Source: a virus
Direction: 5' to 3' (one strand)
Length of the DNA: 54,422 nucleotides
IMG/VR virus record: IMGVR_UViG_3300021420_000044
Location: 1-54,422 of that record
Below, piece after piece: positions 31,806 through 38,999 of the stretch; the first letter of the stretch is position 1; every line of letters begins with the position of its first letter. The notes below the pieces were generated by a model. That model had not been told where the DNA came from. It searched no databases and saw nothing but the letters and a program-made list of their open reading frames with translations. Made by a program: the position numbers and the translations under genes.

Positions 31806-32048
31806 ATGAACACAACTTCAACTAGAACTGAAGAGTTTCTGCACGCTGTCGACGGCGCGCACGAGTGGGAAGAGGACGAAGTGTACGGCGGTCAGGGAAA
31901 TCTGAACGTCACCATCACAAACACTTGCTCAATATGCGGACTCCAGCGCCGTAAACTTACTTTCCATATCGGCCTGCCTCGTTACGAGTTTCTGAACTCG
32001 GACGGCGAGAAAATCACGCTCAAGGAAGCGGCTGCTTTGGAATGCTGA
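31806..32048 (+). CDS. Cys-pair protein, 80 residues
   Basis: From the ATG at 31806 with GGAGCGAG before it; the frame is open upstream. CSIC at residues about 43-46 hints at half of a metal site or a redox pair. The rest is acidic. The start of the next gene lies inside its last codons. Confidence 0.55.
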   Translation: MNTTSTRTEEFLHAVDGAHEWEEDEVYGGQGNLNVTITNTCSICGLQRRKLTFHIGLPRYEFLNSDGEKITLKEAAALEC

Positions 32049-32134
32049 ATTACGAGGCCATAACCGAGATGCTCATTGCCTTGGCCGCGTTCTTTTGTGG
32101 CGTAACAGTGGGCTACTACGTTGATAGGAGATGA
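32042..32134 (+). CDS. Membrane mini-protein, 30 residues
   Basis: Starts MLNYEAITEMLIALAAFF and ends GYYVDRR: one short hydrophobic helix and a basic end. The ATG overlaps the upstream stop by seven bases. Early membrane mini-proteins can alter host envelope functions; no role known. Confidence 0.5.
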   Translation: MLNYEAITEMLIALAAFFCGVTVGYYVDRR

Positions 32135-32137
32135 CTT

Positions 32138-32524
32138 ATGGGTGTTCACATCTTGGAAGACCGCGAATCTAACGAAGCTGCATTCTACTGCTCGACTTCT
32201 GGCTGGGCCTTCGGGCCAGTGTTCCCGAACAGGGAAGCGGCAGAATTGTTCCTGCAAGTGTATTCTGACGATCCGCGCCGGCTGACTGACGCTGAACTGT
32301 CGGCACGCTACTCCGAGTTCATCAACGGCTGGGTCTGTGAGTGTGGATCGGTGCGCGACCTGGACGAAGAAATTCCCGAACTGACAGGACGATTCGAGTG
32401 TGCGTACTGCTCCACAAAGACTTGCGCTACCTGCGGAGCTTCCCGAGATGCCACAGTTCACAAAGTGGAGACCTATCGGCGCGTTCCTGGCGGGTACGGT
32501 CATCCATTCGTGAAAGGACAGTGA
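32138..32524 (+). CDS. Zinc-ribbon protein, 128 residues
   Basis: Start at 32138 after GATAGGAGATG. The N-terminal 60 residues form an alpha/beta segment. Residues about 66-104 carry CECG, CAYC and CATCG, six cysteines with zinc-ribbon spacing. Could bind nucleic acid or a protein partner. Confidence 0.6.
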   Translation: MGVHILEDRESNEAAFYCSTSGWAFGPVFPNREAAELFLQVYSDDPRRLTDAELSARYSEFINGWVCECGSVRDLDEEIPELTGRFECAYCSTKTCATCGASRDATVHKVETYRRVPGGYGHPFVKGQ

Positions 32525-32528
32525 AGCC

Positions 32529-32672
32529 ATGAGCCTAGCTTGGGGAACGCATCGCCATGTTAACGGCTACCGCTTTCTGAGAGGCGTTTTGTATGCTATT
32601 TGCTGGCAGGTCGTAGCTTTCGGAATTATCTGGTTGATGCTAAGAAATTCTTCGTACTGGAGTCCAAAATGA
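32529..32672 (+). CDS. Membrane mini-protein, 47 residues
   Basis: Starts MSLAWGTHRHVNGYRF and has one hydrophobic helix (VLYAICWQVVAFGIIWLML). Its TGA overlaps the next ATG. Role unknown. Confidence 0.5.
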   Translation: MSLAWGTHRHVNGYRFLRGVLYAICWQVVAFGIIWLMLRNSSYWSPK

Positions 32673-32884
32673 GCAAGTGGAATCACTCGATTTGCGAGGC
32701 GTGCTGGAATGTGAAGAATCCAGACCGTGAGCCGTGTCGAGTCCGCGAGGAGTATCGAGACGAGACGCCGGAGCCATGCTGCTACTGCGGAAGGCCACAC
32801 GGTTCAGGCATTTACGTTAGAGGCAATCCACTATCTCCAGAATTGAAGTGCGCTGGACAAGGAGCAGCCCACACCGATGACTAA
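32669..32884 (+). CDS. Zinc-ribbon protein, 71 residues
   Basis: From the ATG at 32669 (MSKWNHSICEACWNV), fixed by ATGA overlap. CEAC and CCYC are about 30 residues apart, as in a zinc ribbon. Acidic and Arg-rich middle. Function unknown. Confidence 0.55.
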   Translation: MSKWNHSICEACWNVKNPDREPCRVREEYRDETPEPCCYCGRPHGSGIYVRGNPLSPELKCAGQGAAHTDD

Positions 32885-33071
32885 CCAGAATGACCTGCTT
32901 TGCCACTTTACTCTCGGCTCGCTCCTAGGAGTAATCGAGATGCTGGAAAAGGGCCTCGCTACCCAAGGCTATGTACTGGACCGCATACGGGAGATTCGCA
33001 GGGAATACCTAGCCTCAGTAGGCATAGCCGTGGAAGCGGACAGAGTTCGATACGCCAAGGAGTTAGCATGA
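32877..33071 (+). CDS. Helical protein, 64 residues
   Basis: Starts MTNQNDLLCHFTLGSLLGVI and is helical throughout. Overlaps both neighbours (8 and 4 bases). No motif. Confidence 0.55.
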   Translation: MTNQNDLLCHFTLGSLLGVIEMLEKGLATQGYVLDRIREIRREYLASVGIAVEADRVRYAKELA

Positions 33072-33247
33072 CTTGCGACCGATGCGGCGAGGAGATTTGC
33101 AAGCATGGCGTCTGCTGGTGCGACGACGAGCACCAAGGCCATTGTCTCGACTGTGTGCGAAGGCGCGAGGATGAACTGGACTGCGAACGTGAAGCTGCTT
33201 TCCAGCGTGACGTAGCAGGACCATTGCTAGGATTCGAGAAGCCATGA
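33068..33247 (+). CDS. Zinc-binding protein, 59 residues
   Basis: From the ATG at 33068 (MTCDRCGEEICKHGVCWCDD). Seven of the first 30 residues are Cys, plus His residues, so two zinc sites are possible; the C-terminal half is acidic and helical. Fixed by overlaps with both neighbours. Confidence 0.6.
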   Translation: MTCDRCGEEICKHGVCWCDDEHQGHCLDCVRRREDELDCEREAAFQRDVAGPLLGFEKP

Positions 33248-33435
33248 GTGAGCGATTCCTGCGAAAACAGTTGATAAACGGCGCCATTGAACGCCTAACC
33301 AGCATAGCTGAATATGCGGACGCTAGCCATGCCCCATACCAAGCCGACACGTTAATAGACGAACTGCGACAGATGTTGCGTGGCGAGATTTCCCGCCTTA
33401 CGGCTATTCAAAAGGACTTAGCAGAGGAGCCATGA
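33244..33435 (+). CDS. Helical protein, 63 residues
   Basis: All-helical and charged, starting MSERFLRKQLINGAIERLTS. ATGA overlap at both ends. Not recognised. Confidence 0.55.
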   Translation: MSERFLRKQLINGAIERLTSIAEYADASHAPYQADTLIDELRQMLRGEISRLTAIQKDLAEEP

Positions 33436-33578
33436 AGTCCTGCAAAGACCCCGACTGCTCATGGTGCGCTAGGGGCAGGTATGACGAACAGCGCCTCTAC
33501 TCCGCCCTTGCCTTCCTCCGTGCCGTGCTCTGGATTGCCCTGTGGGCTGTTTTGGTCGGTTACGCACTTTCGCGTTAG
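33432..33578 (+). CDS. Membrane mini-protein with Cys head, 48 residues
   Basis: Starts MKSCKDPDCSWCARGRYDEQ; three cysteines in the first 12 residues precede a hydrophobic helix (FLRAVLWIALWAVLVGYAL). The last gene of the rightward operon that can be supported. Role unknown. Confidence 0.5.
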   Translation: MKSCKDPDCSWCARGRYDEQRLYSALAFLRAVLWIALWAVLVGYALSR

Positions 33579-33710
33579 GCGGGGATGGAAGTGGGCCAAA
33601 GTAGAATTTGACCAGTTTCACGGTTTTCACCCCAAAAGTCGCTCAGACGACGCCTACGATGCCCTAGCGTTCATTTCTGTGGAATGGTCTGACGGCGTTT
33701 TGTTACTCGC

Positions 33711-33744
33711 AAGCCTGTACGCTGACCGCCGACAGGGCTTTTCT
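33711..33744 (+). terminator. Rightward operon terminator
   Basis: AAGCCTGT pairs with ACAGGGCTT (one bulged base) around a 13-base loop and is followed by TTTTCT. It lies between the end of the last rightward gene and the oncoming leftward operon. The 33579-33831 gap holds little else; a longer rightward frame across it was not accepted. Confidence 0.4.
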
Positions 33745-33831
33745 CTATCCCGTACAGTTTCTGTTCCTGGCGAGCCACTCGGAGCTTGTAGTCCTGCCAA
33801 GCCTTTTCTAGCCACGCATGGTACGAACATT

Positions 33832-34176
33832 TCATGACTGCCGCCACTCTGGAGGTCCGCCACGCCTTGCGTCTAGTTCATCTAGCAGCGATTCATAGTC
33901 TGCTTTGGTCAGGGGCTGGTTACCTACCAGTTTCTTCCTAAGAGTCAAGCGGTGGTAGAGCCAGAGCATATCGCGGTCATTGTAGCCTTTACCGAAACGA
34001 GAGTACGCCGGACGAAGCGACACATTGCCAGCACGATAATCTAGCAAGCACTGGCACGGTTTTGCTGCTCCCGTATTTTCATCTACCAATCTACCGCCTT
34101 CGGTCTGACCGGAAAATACTTTGATCCACCCACCAGAGCATCCGTTTTGTTCGCACGGCACGAAGTTGTTGTTCAT
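33832..34176 (-). CDS. Cys-containing protein, 114 residues
   Basis: Start chosen at the ATG at 34176, which overlaps the upstream stop by four bases; another ATG is three codons earlier. CEQNGC and CQC near residues 7-45 suggest a zinc site. The second half is helical (LWLYHRLTLRKKLVG). Last gene of the leftward recombination and replication operon. Confidence 0.55.
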   Translation of the reverse strand: MNNNFVPCEQNGCSGGWIKVFSGQTEGGRLVDENTGAAKPCQCLLDYRAGNVSLRPAYSRFGKGYNDRDMLWLYHRLTLRKKLVGNQPLTKADYESLLDELDARRGGPPEWRQS

Positions 34177-34409
34177 GAATTCCATCCCTCGAAGTAAATA
34201 GATTCTTGGTTCTTGCGGATTAGATGGATAATATCGGCTGGCTTTGGAGGGTACACACTAGTCTTGAAGTGCCTACGAAAGGCCCATGCAACAGCTTCCG
34301 GCCTCTCACTTCCGAGGGAGTATTTCCAAATGCGAATCTCCCCTGGCAGTATTTCCGTTTTGTACAGTTGGCTCACCTCGTCCATTTTCTTGGCTAATAT
34401 CAAGTCCAT
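34173..34409 (-). CDS. Replication-associated protein, start uncertain
   Basis: From the ATG at 34409 this is 78 residues; the frame itself is open to 34643. The segment KYSLGSERPEAVAWAFRRHF followed by a YPPKPADI motif resembles short proteins or domains next to phage replication initiators. Overlaps the end of the 305-residue replication gene by about 104 bases in a different frame. Could be a helicase-loader-like partner. Confidence 0.5.
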   Translation of the reverse strand: MDLILAKKMDEVSQLYKTEILPGEIRIWKYSLGSERPEAVAWAFRRHFKTSVYPPKPADIIHLIRKNQESIYFEGWNS

Positions 34410-35223
34410 CGAGGATGGCTTTGCGGTTGTTAGCGACCCTTCGTTCAGTTTTGGTAGGCCCTGAATCAGCCCCTGATTCTTCGCCGCGATCCCATTCCTT
34501 CGGGTCATCAAGGTATCTTGAGCGATTAAACCAAGTTGCCGGGTACGGCGTGTACTTTCCTCGGTTCCCGGCTGGACTTTGGGCAAAGAGGGCTGTTCGG
34601 TCTTTGATTCCTGCGATGGCTTCTGCTTCGGATACTCCGTCATTTTTGTATTCTCCTTCCCGCACTCGCTTGATAGCGGCGGTAATAGCCTTCAGTGCTT
34701 CCCGTTTTTCCACCTTCCTAGGATAGAGCTGGTAAATCTCATTCACCTGCGAAGCAGGGGGTGTAGTTGCTTTTAACTGCTTTTGTGTATGGGTATGCTT
34801 CTGTGTGTGCTTATCGTTACCATCGTTACTTGTAACAGCGGTAACGCTCTGTAACGCTTGCTGGCGCTTTCGCCACTGCTCTACGCGCATTCTGGTTCTT
34901 TCTCGCTGCTCCTCAAGGCTCATTAGCTCCCGATACTTGGCGTGATTGATTAGAAGCCAGCCTCCGTCTACTTCTTCGATTCTCCGACCTCCAGCCTCTT
35001 TGCTCCACGAATACTTGTCTGGCTGCTGGAATCTGGCTAGGGCTAATTCACATTGCGGCACGGTAATACGCGCTCGGTCGGCAAGCCCTGGAATCGTGCA
35101 CTGGACAATGCCGTCTTGGTCCGCAAGTGCCAGCATCGTTACCCACAGGATGCGGGTCGGGTCGTCCTCTCGCCATATCGTTGAATCGAGAATGCGATTG
35201 AAGAGTTTCGTATACCCACGCAT
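34306..35223 (-). CDS. Replication initiator-like protein
   Basis: 305 residues. The N-terminal 110 residues (GYTKLFNRILDSTIWREDDP, then WVTMLALADQDG and TIPGLADRARI) match the winged-helix replication domain common in phage initiators and DnaD-like proteins. A Lys/Arg/Gln linker follows (EEQRERTRMRVEQWRKRQQ), then a Ser/Thr/Asn segment that overlaps the GTTAC repeats, and a second helical domain with EAEAIAGIKDR. No Shine-Dalgarno sequence is seen before the ATG. Likely role: bind the origin inside its own gene and load the host helicase. Confidence 0.65.
   Translation of the reverse strand: MRGYTKLFNRILDSTIWREDDPTRILWVTMLALADQDGIVQCTIPGLADRARITVPQCELALARFQQPDKYSWSKEAGGRRIEEVDGGWLLINHAKYRELMSLEEQRERTRMRVEQWRKRQQALQSVTAVTSNDGNDKHTQKHTHTQKQLKATTPPASQVNEIYQLYPRKVEKREALKAITAAIKRVREGEYKNDGVSEAEAIAGIKDRTALFAQSPAGNRGKYTPYPATWFNRSRYLDDPKEWDRGEESGADSGPTKTERRVANNRKAILDGLDISQENGRGEPTVQNGNTARGDSHLEILPRK
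34816..34855. repeat. Cluster of GTTAC/GTAAC repeats inside replication gene
   Basis: Five copies within 40 bases: GTTAC at 34816 and 34825, GTAAC at 34832, 34841 and 34851, spaced 7-10 bases. Three more copies stand at 35226-35250. Repeated short sites inside an initiator gene are the layout of the lambda-type origin, where the initiator binds its own coding region. Confidence 0.5.
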
Positions 35224-35225
35224 GC

Positions 35226-35310
35226 GTTACCGTAACGAGTAAATTGTTACGAGTCAAGAGGGAAAATAAAGCGATAAACCCTGTGGAAATCGTGACTTAC
35301 GTGTGGAAAA
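35226..35310. promoter_or_regulatory. Initiator operator or origin with DnaA-like boxes
   Basis: GTTACCGTAAC (35226-35236) is a near palindrome right before the initiator start codon, followed by GTTAC at 35246. TGTGGAAAT (35282-35290) and TGTGGAAAA (35302-35310) are 20 bases apart and match seven or eight of nine bases of the DnaA box complement TGTGGATAA. The region also has A/T-rich runs. Suggests autoregulation and an origin; not proven. Confidence 0.45.
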
Positions 35311-35427
35311 CTATTTACTATCTTGGTCCTCAATCGCTCTGCGAATCTTCCCAAGCTCGTCCTGCACGTCGCGCACCAGCAGGAGAACCAAAACAGTAAA
35401 CACGCCAATGACTAGGCTCAGTATCAT
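35311..35427 (-). CDS. Membrane mini-protein, 38 residues
   Basis: Starts MILSLVIGVFTVLVLLLVRD: one strong hydrophobic helix then an acidic-basic tail. ATGA overlap with the 58-residue gene. Role unknown. Confidence 0.55.
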   Translation of the reverse strand: MILSLVIGVFTVLVLLLVRDVQDELGKIRRAIEDQDSK

Positions 35428-35600
35428 TTTCGCGCGTCGTTGAATTCATCTGCCCTGGCAAGCTGCGCCTCACGCCAGTCGTCCATTGCAAGTTGGAATA
35501 CGGCACGCTGCTGGTCCTCGGGCAATTCGTAGAACGTGACGCCGAACTTCTGGCCGGCTATGGCTTCGGCCCTAACCATCATTTGCCAGCGGTCTGTCAT
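35424..35600 (-). CDS. Small helical protein, 58 residues
   Basis: Starts MTDRWQMMVRAEAIAGQKFG and is helical with mixed charge. Linked by ATGA overlaps to the exported protein upstream and to the membrane mini-protein downstream. Confidence 0.55.
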   Translation of the reverse strand: MTDRWQMMVRAEAIAGQKFGVTFYELPEDQQRAVFQLAMDDWREAQLARADEFNDARK

Positions 35601-36067
35601 TTTGGCTCCTGCGGCGGTTTCGCGTCTACATGGTCAGGGGTAGAGCAACTGTAGCCCTGCCAATTCGAGTCCCATGTCCCTGGCTTGCCGTCGAAGCATT
35701 TCGTAGGCTTGTCGCCGCACATCTCTTTTTGATTGGCGTCCTGCGGTCCAGGATTAGGGCACCATTTGTAATCGCGATAGTCCGCTTTCGTTGCGATGTG
35801 GGGACGGTCGCAGCTTGGCCTCCCTAGCTCAGTCTCGTAGACATAGCCGTATTCAATGCCCATCCGCCGTCTGCCTGCAATCTCTATCTTGCCTTCATCG
35901 CATTGATAGATTTCAGATGTGTCAAACAGGTGCGGCACGTTTCCAGAGCCTCCGACAAAGGTGCAATGATGGAACGTGTGGTTAATCGGCTCGTTTGAGA
36001 ACGGAACTGCTGTCTGACTCGCCGCACTCCCAATCAGCAACATTACCGCTAATAGGCACTTCGTCAT
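35597..36067 (-). CDS. Exported Cys-containing protein, 156 residues
   Basis: Residues 1-17 are a Sec-like signal (MTKCLLAVMLLIGSAAS) followed by Gln. The mature part has seven cysteines spread over 120 residues and many Pro, Gly and Asp, as in secreted disulfide-bonded proteins. Not recognised. Such a protein in an early operon might block receptors or protect the cell from other phages. Confidence 0.6.
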   Translation of the reverse strand: MTKCLLAVMLLIGSAASQTAVPFSNEPINHTFHHCTFVGGSGNVPHLFDTSEIYQCDEGKIEIAGRRRMGIEYGYVYETELGRPSCDRPHIATKADYRDYKWCPNPGPQDANQKEMCGDKPTKCFDGKPGTWDSNWQGYSCSTPDHVDAKPPQEPK

Positions 36068-36068
36068 T

Positions 36069-36287
36069 TCACCTCCGTAGGACTTCTTCTTTCAGCAATC
36101 CGTAGTCATGTCGCAGTTTCTCCACCATTGCATCTAGGGATGCGAGTTGTTTGCGACATTCGGCAATCGCCGCCCCGAGTGTGTACGCCTGTTCGCCCGC
36201 TGAAATCACGCCAAGATAGAGCTTCGTCTGCTTCTCCTCGATGGTCATTCCCGGCTCAATCTCGTAGCTTAGGTACGTTGCTGGCAT
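36069..36287 (-). CDS. Small coiled-coil protein
   Basis: 72 residues if the ATG at 36287 is used; a second ATG 13 codons in (after GGGA) is possible because the first overlaps the upstream gene by 32 bases. Residues 30-70 are a charged helix (AAIAECRKQLASLDAMVEKL). Stop stands just before the exported protein start. Confidence 0.5.
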   Translation of the reverse strand: MPATYLSYEIEPGMTIEEKQTKLYLGVISAGEQAYTLGAAIAECRKQLASLDAMVEKLRHDYGLLKEEVLRR

Positions 36288-36528
36288 TGTTCGCGTTTAA
36301 TTCCGATTCCTTTGCGTTGAGGTTAACGATTTCATCCACAATCGCAGTCGTCGATAAACCAGACTGCTCAGCAACTGTGACCAATGTAAAAAAGCGCTCT
36401 GGCGTTCCTGCTTCTGATAACCGCATAACGCGCTCCGCAGCACGACGCAATCGGCTTCTAAGAGTTAACGCAGATAGAAGCCGATTGCGTAAGCGTCCCA
36501 ACTTAGCCAGTTCTCTGATTTCATCCAT
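36256..36528 (-). CDS. Arg-rich helical protein, 90 residues
   Basis: Starts MDEIRELAKLGRLRNRLLSA. The first 40 residues have many Arg and Leu, the rest is mixed, with a Ser/Thr-rich stretch like a helix-turn-helix (LVTVAEQSGLSTTAIVDEIV). DNA binding is possible. Confidence 0.5.
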   Translation of the reverse strand: MDEIRELAKLGRLRNRLLSALTLRSRLRRAAERVMRLSEAGTPERFFTLVTVAEQSGLSTTAIVDEIVNLNAKESELNANNASNVPKLRD

Positions 36529-36928
36529 CTTGAGTGTCCTGTGGGGGAGCGGCTGCGCCCTCGGCCTGCGCTCGTACCCATAAACGATTCTCTCTATCGT
36601 TGAGAATTTTAGCCCGTCGCTGATTAGTCGGATTGGCCCGCAAAAATAGCTTCACGCTGTCTGCATCCCAGCGCCATTTTTGGGAGTCATTTCTTTCAGG
36701 CGATTTCTGGGCTAGGTGGTAAGCCTCTGCAAATTCGCAAGCTGGTGCTTTGCCGATGTCCGCCGAGCACATTGTTTGGTTGCTGAGCCTTGCGCGAATC
36801 TCCTCTATCGGCTGCGTCTTACCCTCGGCCATTTCCGTCAAGCCTTGAACGATTCCCTTTAGGTCGGCTAGTTCGGCACGGGCTTGGGAGAGAAGGGATG
36901 ATAGTTCAGAACAGTTTTTACAGTCCAT
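36521..36928 (-). CDS. Hypothetical protein, 135 residues
   Basis: MDCKNCSELSSL at the start gives a CxxC. A helical coiled-coil (ARAELADLKGIVQGLTEM) and a Trp/Arg-rich segment follow. Eight-base overlap with the next gene. Function unknown. Confidence 0.5.
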   Translation of the reverse strand: MDCKNCSELSSLLSQARAELADLKGIVQGLTEMAEGKTQPIEEIRARLSNQTMCSADIGKAPACEFAEAYHLAQKSPERNDSQKWRWDADSVKLFLRANPTNQRRAKILNDRENRLWVRAQAEGAAAPPQDTQDG

Positions 36929-36975
36929 GTTTTACCTCTTTTTGAAAACAGCCCTTTTCGGCAGGGTCGCTCGTC

Positions 36976-37608
36976 TTACACTTTCATTGCTGGAGTCCGC
37001 TGCTCTAAAAGCCTCTCCGCGTAATCCGCTACTGTGTTTGCCAGTTCTGGGGGAATGGTGGCCCACATTGCTTTTAGTTCCTGCCGGCGCTTCGATTTGC
37101 TGGAGCCGGTTGTCAGGATGTACTTGCGGTCCCATGCGCCGAAGCCTTTAGTGATTCCCTCCGGCATCAGGGGCGGTACGCCTTTTCCCCATAGCGAGAA
37201 CGGCCCGCATTTATGGATTTCTGGGCCGACGAACTTCCAGGCTGAGCGAACGTTTTCCATCGCGTAGGGAATCCCAGCCCGTTCAAACAATCCCCGTGCA
37301 TGATTGAACAGTTCAATTCCTTCGAAGGGGTACGGCGGATCAGGATGAAAATGCGCCATCCCAAAAACCGCGAACTTCTCACAAGGCGAACTCGCCCATC
37401 CGTAATCGAAGTTGCCGAGACGGACGCCGGGCTGCACCCAGAACTGGCCATCGCGGTAATAAACATCTCGCACGTCTGCCTTCACAAACTTAATTCCCTC
37501 CGGAATCTCCGGCGGCCCTACTAGATCGACGGCTACAACTTCCCAGCCTCGCGCGGCAAAGACCTTCCCAATGCCCAACCTTCCGCAGAATAAATCCAGC
37601 ATTCTCAT
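36976..37608 (-). CDS. C5 cytosine DNA methyltransferase
   Basis: 210 residues. Motif I is MLDLFCGRLGIGKVF (3-17), motif IV is SSPCEKFA with catalytic Cys76, and motif VI is ENV (118-120). The usual target-recognition domain and motif X are short or missing, so this is a compact form. It methylates cytosine, probably to resist host or competitor nucleases or to mark origins. It ends in a Lys/Arg/Glu helix. Confidence 0.8.
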   Translation of the reverse strand: MRMLDLFCGRLGIGKVFAARGWEVVAVDLVGPPEIPEGIKFVKADVRDVYYRDGQFWVQPGVRLGNFDYGWASSPCEKFAVFGMAHFHPDPPYPFEGIELFNHARGLFERAGIPYAMENVRSAWKFVGPEIHKCGPFSLWGKGVPPLMPEGITKGFGAWDRKYILTTGSSKSKRRQELKAMWATIPPELANTVADYAERLLEQRTPAMKV

Positions 37609-37609
37609 C

Positions 37610-37930
37610 CTATGGAGTCCAGTTCGGATCGCGCCATTGCGGATTGATGCGTTGCAAGCGCTTCCAATCGACGTAGCAGCGAGCTAATTCCTTTTTGGTC
37701 TGTGCGTCAGGGCCAGTGGTTAGTGTGGAACCGGGCAGACAATCATCGACACAAGTCGGAAGAAACTGAAATTGAGTGCCTGAGCCGCGCGAAAATCTGG
37801 GCATACCGCGTCGCGAGAGAGTCACGCACACACCGTTTACATTCTTGATGCACTTGCAGGCTTGAGTATCCTGTCCGTAACTCCGACCAACGCCGGCTAC
37901 CAACAGCAACACAATGCAAAGTCTTTTCAT
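37610..37930 (-). CDS. Exported Cys protein, 106 residues
   Basis: From the ATG at 37930, AAGGGG eight bases before it. Residues 1-19 are a Sec-like signal (MKRLCIVLLLVAGVGRSYG) followed by Gln. The mature part has six cysteines (CKC, C, C, C, C) and basic residues. It looks like a secreted disulfide-bonded protein. Not recognised. Confidence 0.6.
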   Translation of the reverse strand: MKRLCIVLLLVAGVGRSYGQDTQACKCIKNVNGVCVTLSRRGMPRFSRGSGTQFQFLPTCVDDCLPGSTLTTGPDAQTKKELARCYVDWKRLQRINPQWRDPNWTP

Positions 37931-37935
37931 ACGGC

Positions 37936-38367
37936 TCACCCCTTCAGCCTCTCAATTTCAGCCCTCAATTGGTCGAGTTCCAACCGGTTGTACACGTCGA
38001 GGCCGCTTCGTTTATAACAACCTTTCCATCCATCCCAGGCTGCATCACATTCCGGCCAGATATACTCCCCATCGTCACTTCGACCAAAGTCTGTCGCATC
38101 CCAACCCCATTCAGCGACTGCCCACTTCTCAAAACATGAACGCATTTCTTTGGCGGTCCATAAGCCGATTCGAGATTGTTTGGCCAGTTTCTTCAATTGG
38201 TCGAGTTCCTGCTGAAGCGCAGCACGGGAGGCTTGCCACACTTTCCATGCCTGTTCAGTATCGTAAACGTATTGCCACGTGCCGTCTGTCATCGCGTAAC
38301 TGCTCAGACTTTTGCCTGTAGCCTTCGCCCAAGCTTCAAATTCTTTCCGGCTCTCCATTTCAGACAT
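37936..38367 (-). CDS. Conserved-looking phage protein, 143 residues
   Basis: From the ATG at 38367 with GGGGAAG before it. The segment SRKEFEAWAKATGKSLSSYA followed by QYVYDTEQAWKVWQ is a pattern I recognise from many small phage proteins of unknown function. C-terminal coiled-coil. Eight-base overlap with the RusA stop. Confidence 0.6.
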   Translation of the reverse strand: MSEMESRKEFEAWAKATGKSLSSYAMTDGTWQYVYDTEQAWKVWQASRAALQQELDQLKKLAKQSRIGLWTAKEMRSCFEKWAVAEWGWDATDFGRSDDGEYIWPECDAAWDGWKGCYKRSGLDVYNRLELDQLRAEIERLKG

Positions 38368-38764
38368 CGGCTTCCCCAATCTTTACCTCCATGCGTGGCG
38401 GCTCCCCATACTGCTTCGTGGCATGAAGTTCCGTTACCTGACTGTCATCCTCGAAGGCAATGCCTGTCAGCGCGTCGCACAAAAGCCTCAATAATTTGTC
38501 GGCATCAGGACGAGTAGTTTTCGCCTTACTTTTCACCGACTTAGGACGTGGAAAGTAAAACGACACTTCCACGCGCACTGGCACCTCACGCCCCATCATC
38601 GGCTCCTGCCCACGCGCTGCTAAGCACGTCCCTGCTACCTGCTGCCTCCACGGCTTCGTCTTGGCGTTGTCGTTGGTCACAATCGGGAACTTGCCACGCT
38701 TCGGCATAAACGCCTTCATGCTCCCTTGGGGCTGAGGTACGCCGAGCACCGTGAACTCAATCAC
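38360..38764 (-). CDS. rusA: RusA-family Holliday junction resolvase
   Basis: 134 residues from the GTG at 38764, preceded by GGAGTGAAAGA; the longer frame to 38926 has an unconvincing N-terminus. GVPQPQGS near residue 8 and RPDADKLLRLLCDAL (85-99) with DDSQV (106-110) are RusA signature parts; the Asp residues bind the metal. It cuts recombination and replication junctions. Sits with Sak4-like and RecB-like genes in one operon. Confidence 0.85.
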   Translation of the reverse strand: MIEFTVLGVPQPQGSMKAFMPKRGKFPIVTNDNAKTKPWRQQVAGTCLAARGQEPMMGREVPVRVEVSFYFPRPKSVKSKAKTTRPDADKLLRLLCDALTGIAFEDDSQVTELHATKQYGEPPRMEVKIGEADV

Positions 38765-38999
38765 TCTTTCACTCCGTCTAGCAGAGCTTATGCCTTGTCC
38801 GCTATCCAGCAAGCCAGATCGGCCCAATACCACTCCCAAGCCCATCGCTGAGCATCGTACCTTCGGCCTGCGTCCCTGCCGCTCGAACCGCGAACGCTCG
38901 GTATCCACTCCACAAATAAAGCGCATATCGTCGCTGCTACACGCCCTTAAACTAGCCCTACAGCGCGTTCTGAGGCGTTTTGGGAGGCTTTTACGTCCT
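38765..38999. other. Gap without a supported gene
   Basis: A GTG-initiated frame of about 41 codons (MEWIPSVRGSSGRDAG) and the upstream extension of the RusA frame lie here, but neither is convincing. I see no hairpin. Confidence 0.3.

Noticed and set aside
33481-33837. A 118-codon rightward frame after the last membrane mini-protein
   Set aside because: It overlaps a better small gene at the start, contains a terminator-like hairpin and runs into the oncoming operon; no ribosome site.
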